NCBI RefSeq assembly: GCF_014694385.1
Contig: NZ_JAAOCA010000020.1
Span: 54,641-118,640, forward strand
Direction: 5' to 3'
Length of the DNA stretch: 64,000 nucleotides
Source of the DNA: Pseudomonas typographi
Lineage (GTDB): Bacteria > Pseudomonadota > Gammaproteobacteria > Pseudomonadales > Pseudomonadaceae
Below the pieces are notes generated by a model that was not told the origin of the DNA, searched no databases, and saw only the letters and a list, made by a program, of their open reading frames with translations. Made by a program: the position numbers and the translations under genes. Of this stretch, positions 16,735 to 25,708 are shown piece after piece (within the stretch, counting starts at the first letter, position 1; the number at the start of each line of letters is the position of its first letter).

Positions 16735-16780
16735 TGCGGTGTATCACCAGTTAACTGAACGAGCTTCTGATACACCACTG
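16735..16780. repeat. Short palindromic repeat (family TGCGGTGTWTCAGAAGTT)
   Basis: Between convergent thrB and znuA. Left arm 16735-16752 matches the arm at 51210-51227 in 15 of 18 positions. The right arm contains CTTCTGATACACC. GGTGTATCA (16738-16746) pairs exactly with TGATACACC (16768-16776). Related arms occur at 27461, 30590 and 51103-51227. Confidence 0.5.
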
Positions 16781-16799
16781 CGGCGACTATCCGCCTTTT
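16780..16799 (+). terminator. Weak intrinsic terminator of thrB
   Basis: GCGG (16780-16783) and CCGC (16791-16794) around a 7-nt loop, followed by C and five T directly before the znuA stop. The short stem makes it weak; the palindromic repeat upstream may assist. Confidence 0.45.
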
Positions 16800-17729
16800 T
16801 CACAGGCTTTCCAGGCAGCCGGCCACGTTATCCGCCAGGTTCTGCAGCAATCGCTCATAGCCATCGGCAGGCGCATCTTTGAACGCCCCCAATGGATCAA
16901 GCTCGGCCAGCTTCACCGGCAACCCGACCGTCAGCGTTTCGGCCAGCCGGGGGCGCATTGGCGGCTCGCTGAATACGCAGGTTTTGCCCGCGCCCTGTAG
17001 CTGGGTGCGCATTTCGGCCACATGCTTGGCGCCGGGCTGCACCTGCGCGGCCACCGCAAAAACGCCGGCGTGGTGCAGCCTGTAGGTGTCTTCGAAATAG
17101 TCGAACGCTTCATGGAACACGAAATAGGGCCGGTTGGCGACCCCGGCCAGCCGGGCCTTGATACGCGCGTCGAGGGCGTCCAACCGCTGGCTGAACGCTT
17201 CGGCGTTGGCCTGGTAGCGTGCCGCGTTGGGCGGGTCTGCGGCCGCCAGGTCTTGGGCCATCTGCCGGGCAATCACCCGCGCGTTGTAGCTCGACAGCCA
17301 CAAGTGGGCATCCAGTGACCCGGGCTGGTGATCGTGGTCATGGTCTTCGCTGTCTTCGGCATGGGAGTGGCTGTCTTGGGCAAAACGCCGCAGCTTGAGC
17401 CCTGGAAGGTTTTGCACCGCAACGGTGGTTTTGCTGCGCGCTTGCAGGGCCTTGCCCATGAAGCCTTCCATATCAGGCCCGATCCAATACAGCAGGTCGG
17501 CGCTGTTCACCCGGCGTACATCCGAGGGGCGCAAAGCATAATGGTGCGGCGAGGCGCCGGGTGGCAGCAACACCTCGGGCTCGCCGGTGCCATCTTGCAC
17601 AGCGGCGGCAATAAGCTGCAGCGGCTTGATGCTGGTCAGCACTTCGACACCGGCTTGCGCGGCAGGCAGCATGGCAATGGCAACAACTAAAACGACGAAA
17701 AGCCTTAGAAATCCCGGCACAATGGCCAC
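16800..17729 (-). CDS. znuA: Zinc ABC transporter substrate-binding protein ZnuA
   Basis: 309 aa, periplasmic, cluster A-I metal receptor. Begins with GTG at 17729 and a signal peptide ending near AQA. Metal-binding histidines sit in SPHHYALRPSD, LDAHLWLSS and FVFHEAFDYF. A His/Asp-rich loop at about 115-133 (SHSHAEDSEDHDHDH) is typical of high-affinity zinc receptors. Divergent from zur with a Zur-box-like sequence between; znuC and znuB follow zur. Confidence 0.96.
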   Translation of the reverse strand: MAIVPGFLRLFVVLVVAIAMLPAAQAGVEVLTSIKPLQLIAAAVQDGTGEPEVLLPPGASPHHYALRPSDVRRVNSADLLYWIGPDMEGFMGKALQARSKTTVAVQNLPGLKLRRFAQDSHSHAEDSEDHDHDHQPGSLDAHLWLSSYNARVIARQMAQDLAAADPPNAARYQANAEAFSQRLDALDARIKARLAGVANRPYFVFHEAFDYFEDTYRLHHAGVFAVAAQVQPGAKHVAEMRTQLQGAGKTCVFSEPPMRPRLAETLTVGLPVKLAELDPLGAFKDAPADGYERLLQNLADNVAGCLESL

Positions 17730-17745
17730 CTTGGCACCTGATAAA

Positions 17746-17763
17746 GGGTAATATAATAACGTC
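17746..17763. promoter_or_regulatory. Candidate Zur box between znuA and zur
   Basis: GTAATATAATAAC (about 17748-17760) resembles the AT-rich palindromic zinc-uptake box GTTATANTATAAC, with four of six base pairs symmetric. Placed in the 57-bp divergent gap it could repress znuA and autoregulate the zur-znuCB operon when zinc is sufficient. Confidence 0.6.
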
Positions 17764-17786
17764 TCTTACTTGTCACGTGCCAACCC

Positions 17787-18269
17787 ATGCTCAAAACGCC
17801 GCTGGCCAACCGCCCCCACGACCACTCCCGCTGCGTGCACAGCGCGCTTGCCGAAGCCGATGCCTTGTGCGCGCAAAAAGGCTTGCGCCTGACCGCGCTG
17901 CGCCGCCGTGTGTTGGAGTTGGTTTGGCAAAGCCATAAGCCCTTGGGCGCCTATGACATTCTCGGGGTACTCAGCGAGCAGGATGGCCGCCGTGCGGCGC
18001 CCCCTACGGTGTACCGGGCGCTGGACTTTTTGCTTGAAAACGGTTTGGTACATCGCATCGCCTTGCTCAACGCCTTCATGGGGTGTGTGCATCCCAAGCA
18101 CGCCCACCAAGGCCAGTTTCTGATTTGCCGCAGTTGCCATATCGCCGTCGAGTTGGAGCAGCCGAGCATCAGCGAAGCGATCATTACCGGCGCGGCCGGT
18201 ATCGACTTCAGGGTCGAGGCGCAAACAGTCGAAGTCGTGGGCCTGTGCACCAATTGCAAGGCCGCCTGA
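17787..18269 (+). CDS. zur: Zinc uptake regulator Zur (Fur family)
   Basis: 160 aa. N-terminal winged helix ([28 protein letters not shown], then [21 protein letters not shown]) and a C-terminal metal-binding dimerisation domain with the structural zinc Cys pairs CRSC and CTNC, plus a His-rich segment [11 protein letters not shown]. Zinc-loaded Zur represses zinc uptake. Its stop overlaps the znuC start (ATGA), so the regulator and transporter are translated together. Confidence 0.96.
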   Translation: MLKTPLANRPHDHSRCVHSALAEADALCAQKGLRLTALRRRVLELVWQSHKPLGAYDILGVLSEQDGRRAAPPTVYRALDFLLENGLVHRIALLNAFMGCVHPKHAHQGQFLICRSCHIAVELEQPSISEAIITGAAGIDFRVEAQTVEVVGLCTNCKAA

Positions 18270-19042
18270 TGAACGATGCGTTGATCCGCCTGGAAAAGGT
18301 GAGCGTCACCTTCTCTGGGCAAAAGACCTTGGACGCCATCGACCTGGTGGTTCGGCCCGGCGAGATCGTGACCCTGATCGGCCCCAATGGTGCCGGCAAA
18401 ACTACATTGGTGCGGGCCGTGCTCGGCCTGCTCACCCCCGACAGCGGCCGGGTATGGCGCAGGCCGCGCCTGCGCGTGGGTTACATGCCGCAAAAACTGC
18501 AGGTGGATGGCACCCTGCCGTTATCGGTGCTGCGGTTTTTGCGCCTGGTGCCGGGCGTCGGGCGAACCGAGGCCCAGGCCGCGCTGGCCGAGGTCGGCGC
18601 AGCGCAGGTGATCGACAGCCCTGTGCAGTTGATTTCCGGTGGTGAAATGCAACGGGTGTTGTTAGCGCGGGCGCTGCTGCGCGCGCCGGACCTGCTGGTG
18701 CTCGATGAGCCCGTGCAGGGCGTGGACATGGCCGGCCAGGCTGAGCTGTACAGCCTGATCACCCGCCTGCGGGACCGCCACGGTTGCGGGGTATTGATGG
18801 TTTCACACGACCTGCATGTGGTGATGAGCACCACCGACCATGTAGTGTGCCTCAACCACCATGTATGCTGCTCCGGCCACCCTGAGCAGGTCAGCGGTGA
18901 CCCGGCGTTCGTTGAGCTGTTCGGCGACAGCGCCAAGAACCTGGCGATTTACCATCACCAGCACGACCACAGCCACGGGCTGCATGGCGGCGTGGTTAGC
19001 CAGGCGCCCCATGTTCACGGCAACGGCTGCAACCATGGCTGA
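18269..19042 (+). CDS. znuC: Zinc ABC transporter ATP-binding protein ZnuC
   Basis: 257 aa from the ATG at 18269. Walker A GPNGAGKT, signature ISGGEMQR, Walker B LLVLDEP and H-loop MVSHDLH are present. The C terminus is His-rich ([14 protein letters not shown]), common in ZnuC and possibly a cytoplasmic zinc sensor or buffer. Overlaps znuB by 8 nt. Confidence 0.96.
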   Translation: MNDALIRLEKVSVTFSGQKTLDAIDLVVRPGEIVTLIGPNGAGKTTLVRAVLGLLTPDSGRVWRRPRLRVGYMPQKLQVDGTLPLSVLRFLRLVPGVGRTEAQAALAEVGAAQVIDSPVQLISGGEMQRVLLARALLRAPDLLVLDEPVQGVDMAGQAELYSLITRLRDRHGCGVLMVSHDLHVVMSTTDHVVCLNHHVCCSGHPEQVSGDPAFVELFGDSAKNLAIYHHQHDHSHGLHGGVVSQAPHVHGNGCNHG

Positions 19043-19820
19043 TTTTCTTCTCTATGCCCTGGTCGCTGGGCTTGCATTGGCGGTCGTCGCCGGCCCGCTG
19101 GGGGCATTCGTGGTGTGGCGGCGCATGGCCTATTTTGGCGATACGTTGTCTCACGCCGCCTTGCTCGGCGTGGCCCTGGGCTTTGCGCTCGACGTTAGCC
19201 CAACCTTGGCGGTCACGGTGGGCTGCCTGCTGTTGGCGGTGTTACTAGTGACCTTGCAGCAGCGCCAACCGCTGGCCAGCGACACATTGCTGGGGATCCT
19301 CGCCCCCAGTACGCTGGCGTTGGGGCTTGTGGTGCTGAGCTTCATGCACGATGTGCGCATCGACCTGATGGCGTACCTATTCGGTGACCTGCTGGCAATC
19401 AACCCCACGGACCTCTACTGGATTGTGGGCGGCAGCACCTTGGTGCTGGCCCTGCTGGGGTGCCTATGGCGGCCGCTGTTGGCGGCCACCGTGCATGAGG
19501 AGCTGGCGCGGGTCGAGGGCCTGCCGGTGGCCAGCCTGCGCTTGGGCTTGATGCTGTTAATCGCTATCGTGATCGCCGTGGCGATGAAAATCGTCGGCGT
19601 GCTGTTGATCACCTCGCTGTTGATCATCCCGGCCGCGGCGGCCCAACGCCACGCCCGTTCGCCGGAGCAAATGGCGCTGGGCGCCAGCGCCCTGGGGGTG
19701 TTGGCGGTGTGCCTGGGGCTGGCGCTATCCTGGTTCCAAGATACCCCGGCGGGGCCTTCGATCGTGGTCAGCGCCGCGCTGTTGTTCCTGTGCAGTTTGG
19801 CGTGGCCACGGCGGGCGTGA
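19035..19820 (+). CDS. znuB: Zinc ABC transporter permease ZnuB
   Basis: 261-aa ABC-3 family membrane protein with about eight hydrophobic segments (start [20 protein letters not shown]). Contains the family sequence [22 protein letters not shown]. The ATG at 19035 lies inside the end of znuC; the longer frame from 18861 is antecedent coding sequence of znuC read out of frame. Confidence 0.96.
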   Translation: MADFLLYALVAGLALAVVAGPLGAFVVWRRMAYFGDTLSHAALLGVALGFALDVSPTLAVTVGCLLLAVLLVTLQQRQPLASDTLLGILAPSTLALGLVVLSFMHDVRIDLMAYLFGDLLAINPTDLYWIVGGSTLVLALLGCLWRPLLAATVHEELARVEGLPVASLRLGLMLLIAIVIAVAMKIVGVLLITSLLIIPAAAAQRHARSPEQMALGASALGVLAVCLGLALSWFQDTPAGPSIVVSAALLFLCSLAWPRRA

Positions 19821-19894
19821 AGGCGCGGCGGCGGGGCCCCTTTTTTGCCAGCACGGTTAGCGTGTATGCTTGCGCGATTTTGCGCAATTAGAGA

Positions 19895-20614
19895 ATGGCA
19901 GAAATGACGTCTTTCGCCGCTCGTGGTTTGCTGGTCGCGGTTGTTTCGCTGGGCTTGGCCGCTTGCCAGAGCAGGCCGCCCGAGCCCGCGCCGCCTGCCT
20001 CGCCAACGGCTGGGGAGGTGCTGCAACAGAATATTGCCAGCGGTGAGCTGGCCACCGCCGAAGACCAACTGGCCGCGCTGCAGGCCCAGGCCCCGGCGGA
20101 CCCTGCGTTGGACGGCTACCAGCGCCAGTTGGCCGAAGCCTACCTACAACGCAGCCAGGTGTCGTTGCAAAAGGGCGATGTGAACGCTGCCGCCACCGCG
20201 CTGGCGCGGGCGCGGGCGCTGATGCCGCAGGCGCCGGCACTGACGGGCGGCGTCAATGGCGCCATCGCCCAAGCGCGCAAGGCAGAGCTGGAGCAGGCCG
20301 AGGCCGCCCTTAAAGCCGCCGAAGCCAAGCCGCCGGCGAAGGTGATAGACCCTTCCGCCACCAGCACCCCCGTGGTGCTGGATAATTCGGCCATTCGCAA
20401 AATGCAGGCGCAACTCGACGACATCGCCAGCGATATCGTCAACTACAACTGCGATGTGGTTATCCAGGCGCCGCGCAAGGCCGATGGCCCCTGGATCGAA
20501 ACCCTGCTGCGCAAGCGGGTACGCAAGCTCGATGCAAACCTCCAATGGCAGCTTAGCCACCGCATCGACCGGGCGCAGCCGGTGATCGTGATCCTCAGCC
20601 CCGCCAAACCCTGA
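19895..20614 (+). CDS. Predicted lipoprotein with Ala-rich helical repeats (PA5502-like)
   Basis: 239 aa with a lipoprotein signal peptide, lipobox LAAC (Cys about 24). Middle region is Ala/Gln-rich helical with TPR-like segments (EDQLAALQAQAPADPALDGYQ, then KGDVNAAATALARARAL). A Pro/Ala linker precedes a C-terminal domain of about 80 residues (KMQAQLDDIASDIVNYNCDVVI). It sits between znuB and katE as in P. putida; function unknown. Likely anchored in the outer membrane because no Asp follows the Cys. Confidence 0.85.
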   Translation: MAEMTSFAARGLLVAVVSLGLAACQSRPPEPAPPASPTAGEVLQQNIASGELATAEDQLAALQAQAPADPALDGYQRQLAEAYLQRSQVSLQKGDVNAAATALARARALMPQAPALTGGVNGAIAQARKAELEQAEAALKAAEAKPPAKVIDPSATSTPVVLDNSAIRKMQAQLDDIASDIVNYNCDVVIQAPRKADGPWIETLLRKRVRKLDANLQWQLSHRIDRAQPVIVILSPAKP

Positions 20615-20625
20615 ACCCCGCTGGC

Positions 20626-20645
20626 CGGGCGGCCTGGGCCGCCCG
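20626..20645. terminator. Hairpin between convergent lipoprotein gene and katE
   Basis: A perfect 9-bp GC stem, CGGGCGGCC (20626-20634) and GGCCGCCCG (20637-20645), in the 46-bp gap between convergent genes. There is no T-run on either strand, so it may block exonucleases or assist termination rather than be a full intrinsic terminator. Confidence 0.45.
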
Positions 20646-20660
20646 CCGAGGGTAGCGGTA

Positions 20661-22769
20661 TCAGGCCGGAATAGCCTTGGCCTTAGGTTCGCGGGCCCAT
20701 ACGCGGTGCTGCGCGATGGCCTGGATAAACTTCTGCGGGTCGCCTATTACCAGCCCTGCGTCTTCTTGCAAGCCGAGGGCATCCACCAAGGGCTTGGCAC
20801 CCGGGCAGGCACCAATGGCCTTCAGGTGCTTGTACGCCTCCAACACGTAGTGCTTGGCGACACCATCCTGCAACAGGGTTTGCACGGCGGCGTCGCCGCC
20901 GATCACCCACACCGCGTCGAAGGCCACCGAGGGCAAGCCCTCCATGGAGGCATCCACCAGCAGGGTTTTCCCGTTTGCCGTGGTGACCGGTGCGGAGGTA
21001 GGGCCTAGCACTTTGGCGTGCGCCCCTTCGGCAGCCAGGGCCTGTTTGAGGGTATCCACCGCCTTGGCGTCGCTGCCGTTGGCAACCAGCAGCGCGACTT
21101 TGCGCGTTTTGATGTCGCCCGAGAGCAGGTTCACCTGGCTCAACGCGGGTGACGCCTTCAGCGACGACTGTTTGCCCTTGGTGCCGGCGGGCGGCTTGGG
21201 CAAGCCAAGGTTGACGGCCACGCGGCTGGCCAGTTCCGGGTCGATGTTGGCGAGGATCTCGTTGACCTGCCGCTCACGGATGAACAGGCGGTCCACCTTG
21301 CCCAGCTCAAAGCTGTAGGCGGCGATCACGTGCTCCTGTTCAGGCTTGCTCAGGCTCTGGAAGAACAGCCGGGCCTGGGAAAAATGATCGGCGAACGACT
21401 CGCTGCGCTCACGCACCTTGCGCGCATCCACCCGCTCCTGGTAAGTCTCGAAACCACCATCGGTGGGGCCAGCCGGGGTTTCTTTCGGCCAACCGCCGTC
21501 GATCGAGTTGGGCTCGTAAGAGGCCCGGCCCTTATCGATGGTCATGCGGTGCATGGCGTCACGTTGCCCGTTGTGATGGGGCGTGATCGGCCGGTTGATC
21601 GGGATCTCGTGGAAGTTCGGCCCACCCAGGCGGCTGATCTGGGTGTCGGTGTAAGAGAACAACCGCCCCTGCAGCAGGGGGTCATTGGTGAAATCGATGC
21701 CGGGAACGATATGGCCGGGGCAAAACGCGACCTGTTCGGTTTCGGCAAAGAAGCTGTCTGGGTTGCGGTTGAGCACCATTTTGCCCAACGGCGTCACCGG
21801 CACCAGCTCTTCGGGGATGATCTTGGTCGGGTCGAGCAAGTCGAACTCGAAGGCGTGTTCGTCTTCTTCCGGCACAATCTGAACGCCCAATTCCCACTCC
21901 GGGTAATCGCCCGTCTCGATGGATTCCCACAGGTCGCGGCGGTGGAAATCGGTGTCTTTGCCGGCCAGTTTCTGCGCTTCGTCCCACACCAGCGAGCACA
22001 CGCCCTGCTTGGGCTTCCAGTGGAACTTGACGAACGTGCCCTTGCCTTCGGTATTGACGAAACGAAAGGTGTGAATGCCGAAACCTTGCATGGTTCGCAG
22101 GCTTTTCGGGATGGCACGGTCGGACATCGTCCACAGCACCATGTGCGCCGATTCCGGTACCAGCGAGACGAAGTCCCAAAAGGTATCGTGGGCCGAGCCG
22201 CCGGTAGGAATTTCGTTATGCGGTTCCGGTTTCACCGCGTGGACGAAATCCGGGAACTTGATGGCGTCCTGAATAAAGAACACCGGCATATTGTTGCCTA
22301 CCAGGTCGAAGTTACCTTCTTCGGTGTAGAACTTGGTGGCGAAGCCGCGCACGTCGCGCACAGTGTCGCCCGAGCCGCGCGGCCCTTGCACGGTAGAAAA
22401 GCGCACGAACATCGGGGTCTGCTTGCCCTTGCCCCGCAGGAACGCGGCCTTCGTCAGCGCCGAGTGATCGGCATAAGACTCGAAATAGCCGTGCGCCGCG
22501 CAGCCCCGCGCGTGAACGATCCGCTCTGGGATGCGCTCATGGTCGAAGTGGGTGATCTTCTCGCGCATGATAAAGTCTTCGAGCAGCGACGGGCCGCGCG
22601 CGCCGACCTTCAAGGTGTTCTGGTTATCGCTGACTTTCACACCCTGGTTGGTGCGCAACGCTTGGTCGGTGGCATCTGAGCGAAACGGCTCGAGCGCATC
22701 GAGCTTAGCGTTATCGTTGGCACGGTCGGGAGCGTCGGCTCCTGCCATTTGGCTTTTACCTGGTTTCAT
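20661..22769 (-). CDS. katE: Large-subunit monofunctional catalase HPII
   Basis: 702-aa clade 2 haem catalase that removes hydrogen peroxide. Catalytic His in [20 protein letters not shown], Asn in [14 protein letters not shown] and the haem-ligand tyrosine in the segment [13 protein letters not shown] are visible. The extra C-terminal flavodoxin-like domain of large catalases begins near residue 550 ([19 protein letters not shown]). ATG at 22769 has GAGGAG upstream. In pseudomonads this type is usually induced in stationary phase; no specific promoter was assigned here. Confidence 0.97.
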   Translation of the reverse strand: MKPGKSQMAGADAPDRANDNAKLDALEPFRSDATDQALRTNQGVKVSDNQNTLKVGARGPSLLEDFIMREKITHFDHERIPERIVHARGCAAHGYFESYADHSALTKAAFLRGKGKQTPMFVRFSTVQGPRGSGDTVRDVRGFATKFYTEEGNFDLVGNNMPVFFIQDAIKFPDFVHAVKPEPHNEIPTGGSAHDTFWDFVSLVPESAHMVLWTMSDRAIPKSLRTMQGFGIHTFRFVNTEGKGTFVKFHWKPKQGVCSLVWDEAQKLAGKDTDFHRRDLWESIETGDYPEWELGVQIVPEEDEHAFEFDLLDPTKIIPEELVPVTPLGKMVLNRNPDSFFAETEQVAFCPGHIVPGIDFTNDPLLQGRLFSYTDTQISRLGGPNFHEIPINRPITPHHNGQRDAMHRMTIDKGRASYEPNSIDGGWPKETPAGPTDGGFETYQERVDARKVRERSESFADHFSQARLFFQSLSKPEQEHVIAAYSFELGKVDRLFIRERQVNEILANIDPELASRVAVNLGLPKPPAGTKGKQSSLKASPALSQVNLLSGDIKTRKVALLVANGSDAKAVDTLKQALAAEGAHAKVLGPTSAPVTTANGKTLLVDASMEGLPSVAFDAVWVIGGDAAVQTLLQDGVAKHYVLEAYKHLKAIGACPGAKPLVDALGLQEDAGLVIGDPQKFIQAIAQHRVWAREPKAKAIPA

Positions 22770-23068
22770 CTAGCCGTTCTCCTCAATAAGGTTCGGCCCT
22801 CTCACTGAAGGGCTTGTGGGCGGCCTGTTGGGCGCAGGCGCATTTCACGGGTACTGAGATCATTGACTGGCGCGAAAAATGCCCGTTCCTTTTTTTTCAC
22901 TCACGGGTGCTTTTTCATGGCGCGTTTTCAACGCCCGCCGGTCGATATATGCCTGGGCACCAGGGCCACCGAAAAAGAAATGCTAAATCGGTTCTACAAG
23001 GTCGGGTAAAATGCGTGGCTTTTTGGCTACCGGCCTGTCACTTACAAGCGCCCAAAAGGTTTGCCCCA
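22770..23068. promoter_or_regulatory. Divergent katE / metN promoter region
   Basis: 299 bp without a gene. It holds a T-rich hairpin-like stretch near 22882-22915 (GCCCGT, T8, ACGGGT) and a possible metN -10 (TAAAAT at about 23006). No recognisable riboswitch was seen. Confidence 0.5.
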
Positions 23069-24076
23069 TTGATTGAATTCCACGACGTCCACAAGACTTA
23101 TCGCGTGGCCGGGCGGGATATCCCCGCGCTGCACCCCACGCAATTGACGGTGCCCCGCGGCCAGGTGTTCGGCCTGATCGGCCATTCTGGCGCCGGCAAA
23201 AGCACGCTGTTGCGCCTGATCAACCGCTTGGAGCAGCCCAGCGGTGGCAGGGTCATCGTCGACGGTGAAGAGGTCACCGCTTTTGGTGCGACCCAACTGC
23301 GTAGGCTACGTCAGCAAGTCGGCATGATCTTCCAGCATTTCAACCTGCTCGCCTCGCGCACGGTGGCTGATAACGTCGCCCTGCCCTTGCGCCTGGCCGG
23401 TGAGCTGCCGGGGCGCGCCATCGATGAACGGGTGGCCAGTTTGCTCGCCCGGGTTGGCTTGGCCGACCACGCGCGCAAATACCCGGCGCAACTGTCCGGC
23501 GGGCAGAAGCAGCGCGTGGGCATCGCCCGTGCGCTGGCCACCCAGCCGAAAGTGTTGCTGTGCGATGAAGCAACCAGCGCCCTCGACCCGCAAACCACCG
23601 CGTCGGTGCTGCAACTACTTGCCGAGATCAACCGCGAGTTGAACCTGACCATCGTCTTGATCACCCACGAGATGGACGTGATCCGACGGGTGTGCGACCA
23701 AGTGGCGGTGATGGACGCCGGCCGCATCGTGGAACAGGGGGCGGTCGCCGATGTGTTCCTGCACCCGCGCCACCCCACCACCAAGCGCTTCGTACAAGAA
23801 ACCGAGCAGGTCGATGAGCATGAACAGCACGACAATTTCGCCCATGTGCCGGGGCGCATCGTCCGCCTGACCTTCCAGGGCGAAGCCACCTACGCACCCC
23901 TGTTGGGCCACGTGGCCCGCGAAACCGGGGTGGACTACAGCATCCTGGCCGGGCGCATCGACCGTATCAAGGACACCCCCTACGGCCAAATGACCTTGGC
24001 TATCAGCGGCGGCGACCTGGACGCGGCCTTCGCACGCTTCGCCGCGGCAGACGTGCACATGGAGGTTTTGCGTTGA
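23069..24076 (+). CDS. metN: Methionine ABC transporter ATP-binding protein MetN
   Basis: 335 aa starting at a TTG codon (23069), the only start that gives the conserved N terminus [21 protein letters not shown] lies upstream. Walker A GHSGAGKS, signature LSGGQKQR, Walker B VLLCDEA and H-loop LITHEMD are intact. The C-terminal NIL/ACT-like domain (about 265-335, [17 protein letters not shown]) is the methionine-binding domain that allosterically inhibits the importer. Overlaps metI by one base. Confidence 0.95.
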   Translation: MIEFHDVHKTYRVAGRDIPALHPTQLTVPRGQVFGLIGHSGAGKSTLLRLINRLEQPSGGRVIVDGEEVTAFGATQLRRLRQQVGMIFQHFNLLASRTVADNVALPLRLAGELPGRAIDERVASLLARVGLADHARKYPAQLSGGQKQRVGIARALATQPKVLLCDEATSALDPQTTASVLQLLAEINRELNLTIVLITHEMDVIRRVCDQVAVMDAGRIVEQGAVADVFLHPRHPTTKRFVQETEQVDEHEQHDNFAHVPGRIVRLTFQGEATYAPLLGHVARETGVDYSILAGRIDRIKDTPYGQMTLAISGGDLDAAFARFAAADVHMEVLR

Positions 24077-24747
24077 TGGACACGCTGACGTTTTTCGCCA
24101 ATGTCGATTGGCGTGAGATCTGGGAGGCGACTCAAGACACCCTGCTGATGCTCGGGGGGTCGCTGGTGTTCACCGTGGTGCTGGGCCTGCCGCTGGGTGT
24201 GTTGCTGTTTCTGTGCGGCCCGCGCCAGTTGTTCGAGAACCGCCTGGCCTATATGGCGTTGTCGTTCGTGGTCAATGTGCTGCGTTCGCTGCCGTTTATC
24301 ATCCTGCTAATCGTGATGATCCCCTTCACCGTGCTGCTCACCGGCACCTCATTAGGGGTGGCCGGTGCCATTCCACCCTTGGTGGTAGGCGCCACGCCGT
24401 TTTTCGCGCGCCTGGTCGAAACGGCGCTGCGCGAAGTCGACCGTGGCATCATCGAGGCGACCCAGGCCATGGGCGCAACCACCCGGCAGATCATCCTCAG
24501 CGCACTGCTTCCCGAAGCGCGGCCAGGTATCATCGCCGCCATTACCGTGACCGCCATCACCCTGGTGTCGTATACGGCAATGGCGGGTGTGGTCGGTGCC
24601 GGCGGCCTGGGTGATCTCGCGATCCGCTTCGGCTACCAGCGTTTTCAAACCGACGTGATGATCGTGACGGTGGTGCTGTTACTGGTGCTGGTGCAGGTGC
24701 TGCAAAGCGTTGGCGACCGGCTGGTGGTGCATTTTTCTCGCAAATAA
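24076..24747 (+). CDS. metI: Methionine ABC transporter permease MetI
   Basis: 223-aa inner-membrane permease from the ATG at 24076 (a TTG one codon earlier is in frame but less likely). Five hydrophobic segments and the EAA loop EATQAMGATTRQIILSALLPEA (about 132-153) match the MetI family. Start overlaps the metN stop (TGATG arrangement). Confidence 0.95.
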   Translation: MDTLTFFANVDWREIWEATQDTLLMLGGSLVFTVVLGLPLGVLLFLCGPRQLFENRLAYMALSFVVNVLRSLPFIILLIVMIPFTVLLTGTSLGVAGAIPPLVVGATPFFARLVETALREVDRGIIEATQAMGATTRQIILSALLPEARPGIIAAITVTAITLVSYTAMAGVVGAGGLGDLAIRFGYQRFQTDVMIVTVVLLLVLVQVLQSVGDRLVVHFSRK

Positions 24748-24798
24748 CCCGTGGGGTGTTTCGGCGGCTCGCACACGCATTGGCGTATGAACAGGCTG

Positions 24799-24816
24799 CC
24801 GGGCAAGGTGGCCCGG
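24799..24816 (+). other. Stem-loop between metI and metQ
   Basis: CCGGGC (24799-24804) pairs with GCCCGG (24811-24816) around six bases inside the 178-bp metI-metQ gap, with no T-run. The gap is long for an operon, so metQ may have its own promoter in addition. Confidence 0.4.
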
Positions 24817-24925
24817 CGGCAACAAAACACCGCGAAGGTTGTACGGCCCATTTCTCCAACACCCCACTTGCAAGGCCCCGCCCGCCCACCATTGCGGGCA
24901 CGGGTGACACTCAAGGAGCGAAACC

Positions 24926-25699
24926 ATGAAAAAACTATTGGTGGCCATTGCCGCCGTGTTCAGCCTCAGTGCCCACGCCGATGAGACCCTGACGGTAGCC
25001 GCCACGGCGGTACCGCACGCTGAGATACTGGCGTTCATCAAACCCCAATTGGCTCAGGAAGGGGTCAACTTGCAGGTCAAGGAATTCACCGATTACGTAC
25101 AGCCGAACGTGCAGGTGGCGCAAAAGCGCCTGGACGCTAACTTTTTCCAGCACCAACCGTATCTGAATGAGTTCAATGCCGGCAATGGCACCGACCTGGT
25201 CGCGGTGACCGGTGTTCACCTGGAGCCCCTGGGCGCTTACTCAAGCAAATATAAATCCCTCAGCGAACTGCCCGGCGGCGCCAATGTGGTGATCCCCAAC
25301 GACGCTACCAACGGTGGCCGCGCCTTGCTATTGCTGCAAAGTGCCGGGCTGATCAAACTGAAGAACCCGACTGATATCCTGGCCACCCCCAAGGACATCG
25401 TCGAAAACCCCAAAGACTTGAAAATCCGTGAGCTGGAGGCCGCTACCCTGCCCCGGGTACTGACCCAGGTCGACCTGGCGCTGATCAACACCAACTACGC
25501 GCTGCAAGCTCAACTCGACCCTGTAAAGGATGCCCTGGTGATCGAAGGCAAGAACTCGCCTTACGTGAATATTCTGGTGGCGCGCCCCGACAACAAGGAC
25601 TCGCCCGCCATGCAAAAACTCGCGGCGGCGCTGCACAGCCCGCAGCTAAGGGAATTTATCGAGCAGAAGTACAAAGGCGCCGTGGTTCCGGCGTTCTAG
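24926..25699 (+). CDS. metQ: Methionine-binding protein MetQ (NlpA family)
   Basis: 257-aa receptor of the MetNIQ importer. NlpA-family features include ATAVPHAEIL, FTDYVQPN, LDANFFQHQPYLNEF and PNDATNGGRALLLLQ. The signal peptide (MKKLLVAIAAVFSLSAHA) has no lipobox Cys, so this MetQ is probably a free periplasmic protein, whereas the E. coli one is lipidated. AAGGAG precedes the ATG at 24926. Confidence 0.94.
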   Translation: MKKLLVAIAAVFSLSAHADETLTVAATAVPHAEILAFIKPQLAQEGVNLQVKEFTDYVQPNVQVAQKRLDANFFQHQPYLNEFNAGNGTDLVAVTGVHLEPLGAYSSKYKSLSELPGGANVVIPNDATNGGRALLLLQSAGLIKLKNPTDILATPKDIVENPKDLKIRELEAATLPRVLTQVDLALINTNYALQAQLDPVKDALVIEGKNSPYVNILVARPDNKDSPAMQKLAAALHSPQLREFIEQKYKGAVVPAF

Positions 25700-25708
25700 G
25701 CCACGCGG

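Noticed and set aside
21330..22679. 449-aa plus-strand frame over katE
   Set aside because: Antisense of catalase, with no start context or domain.
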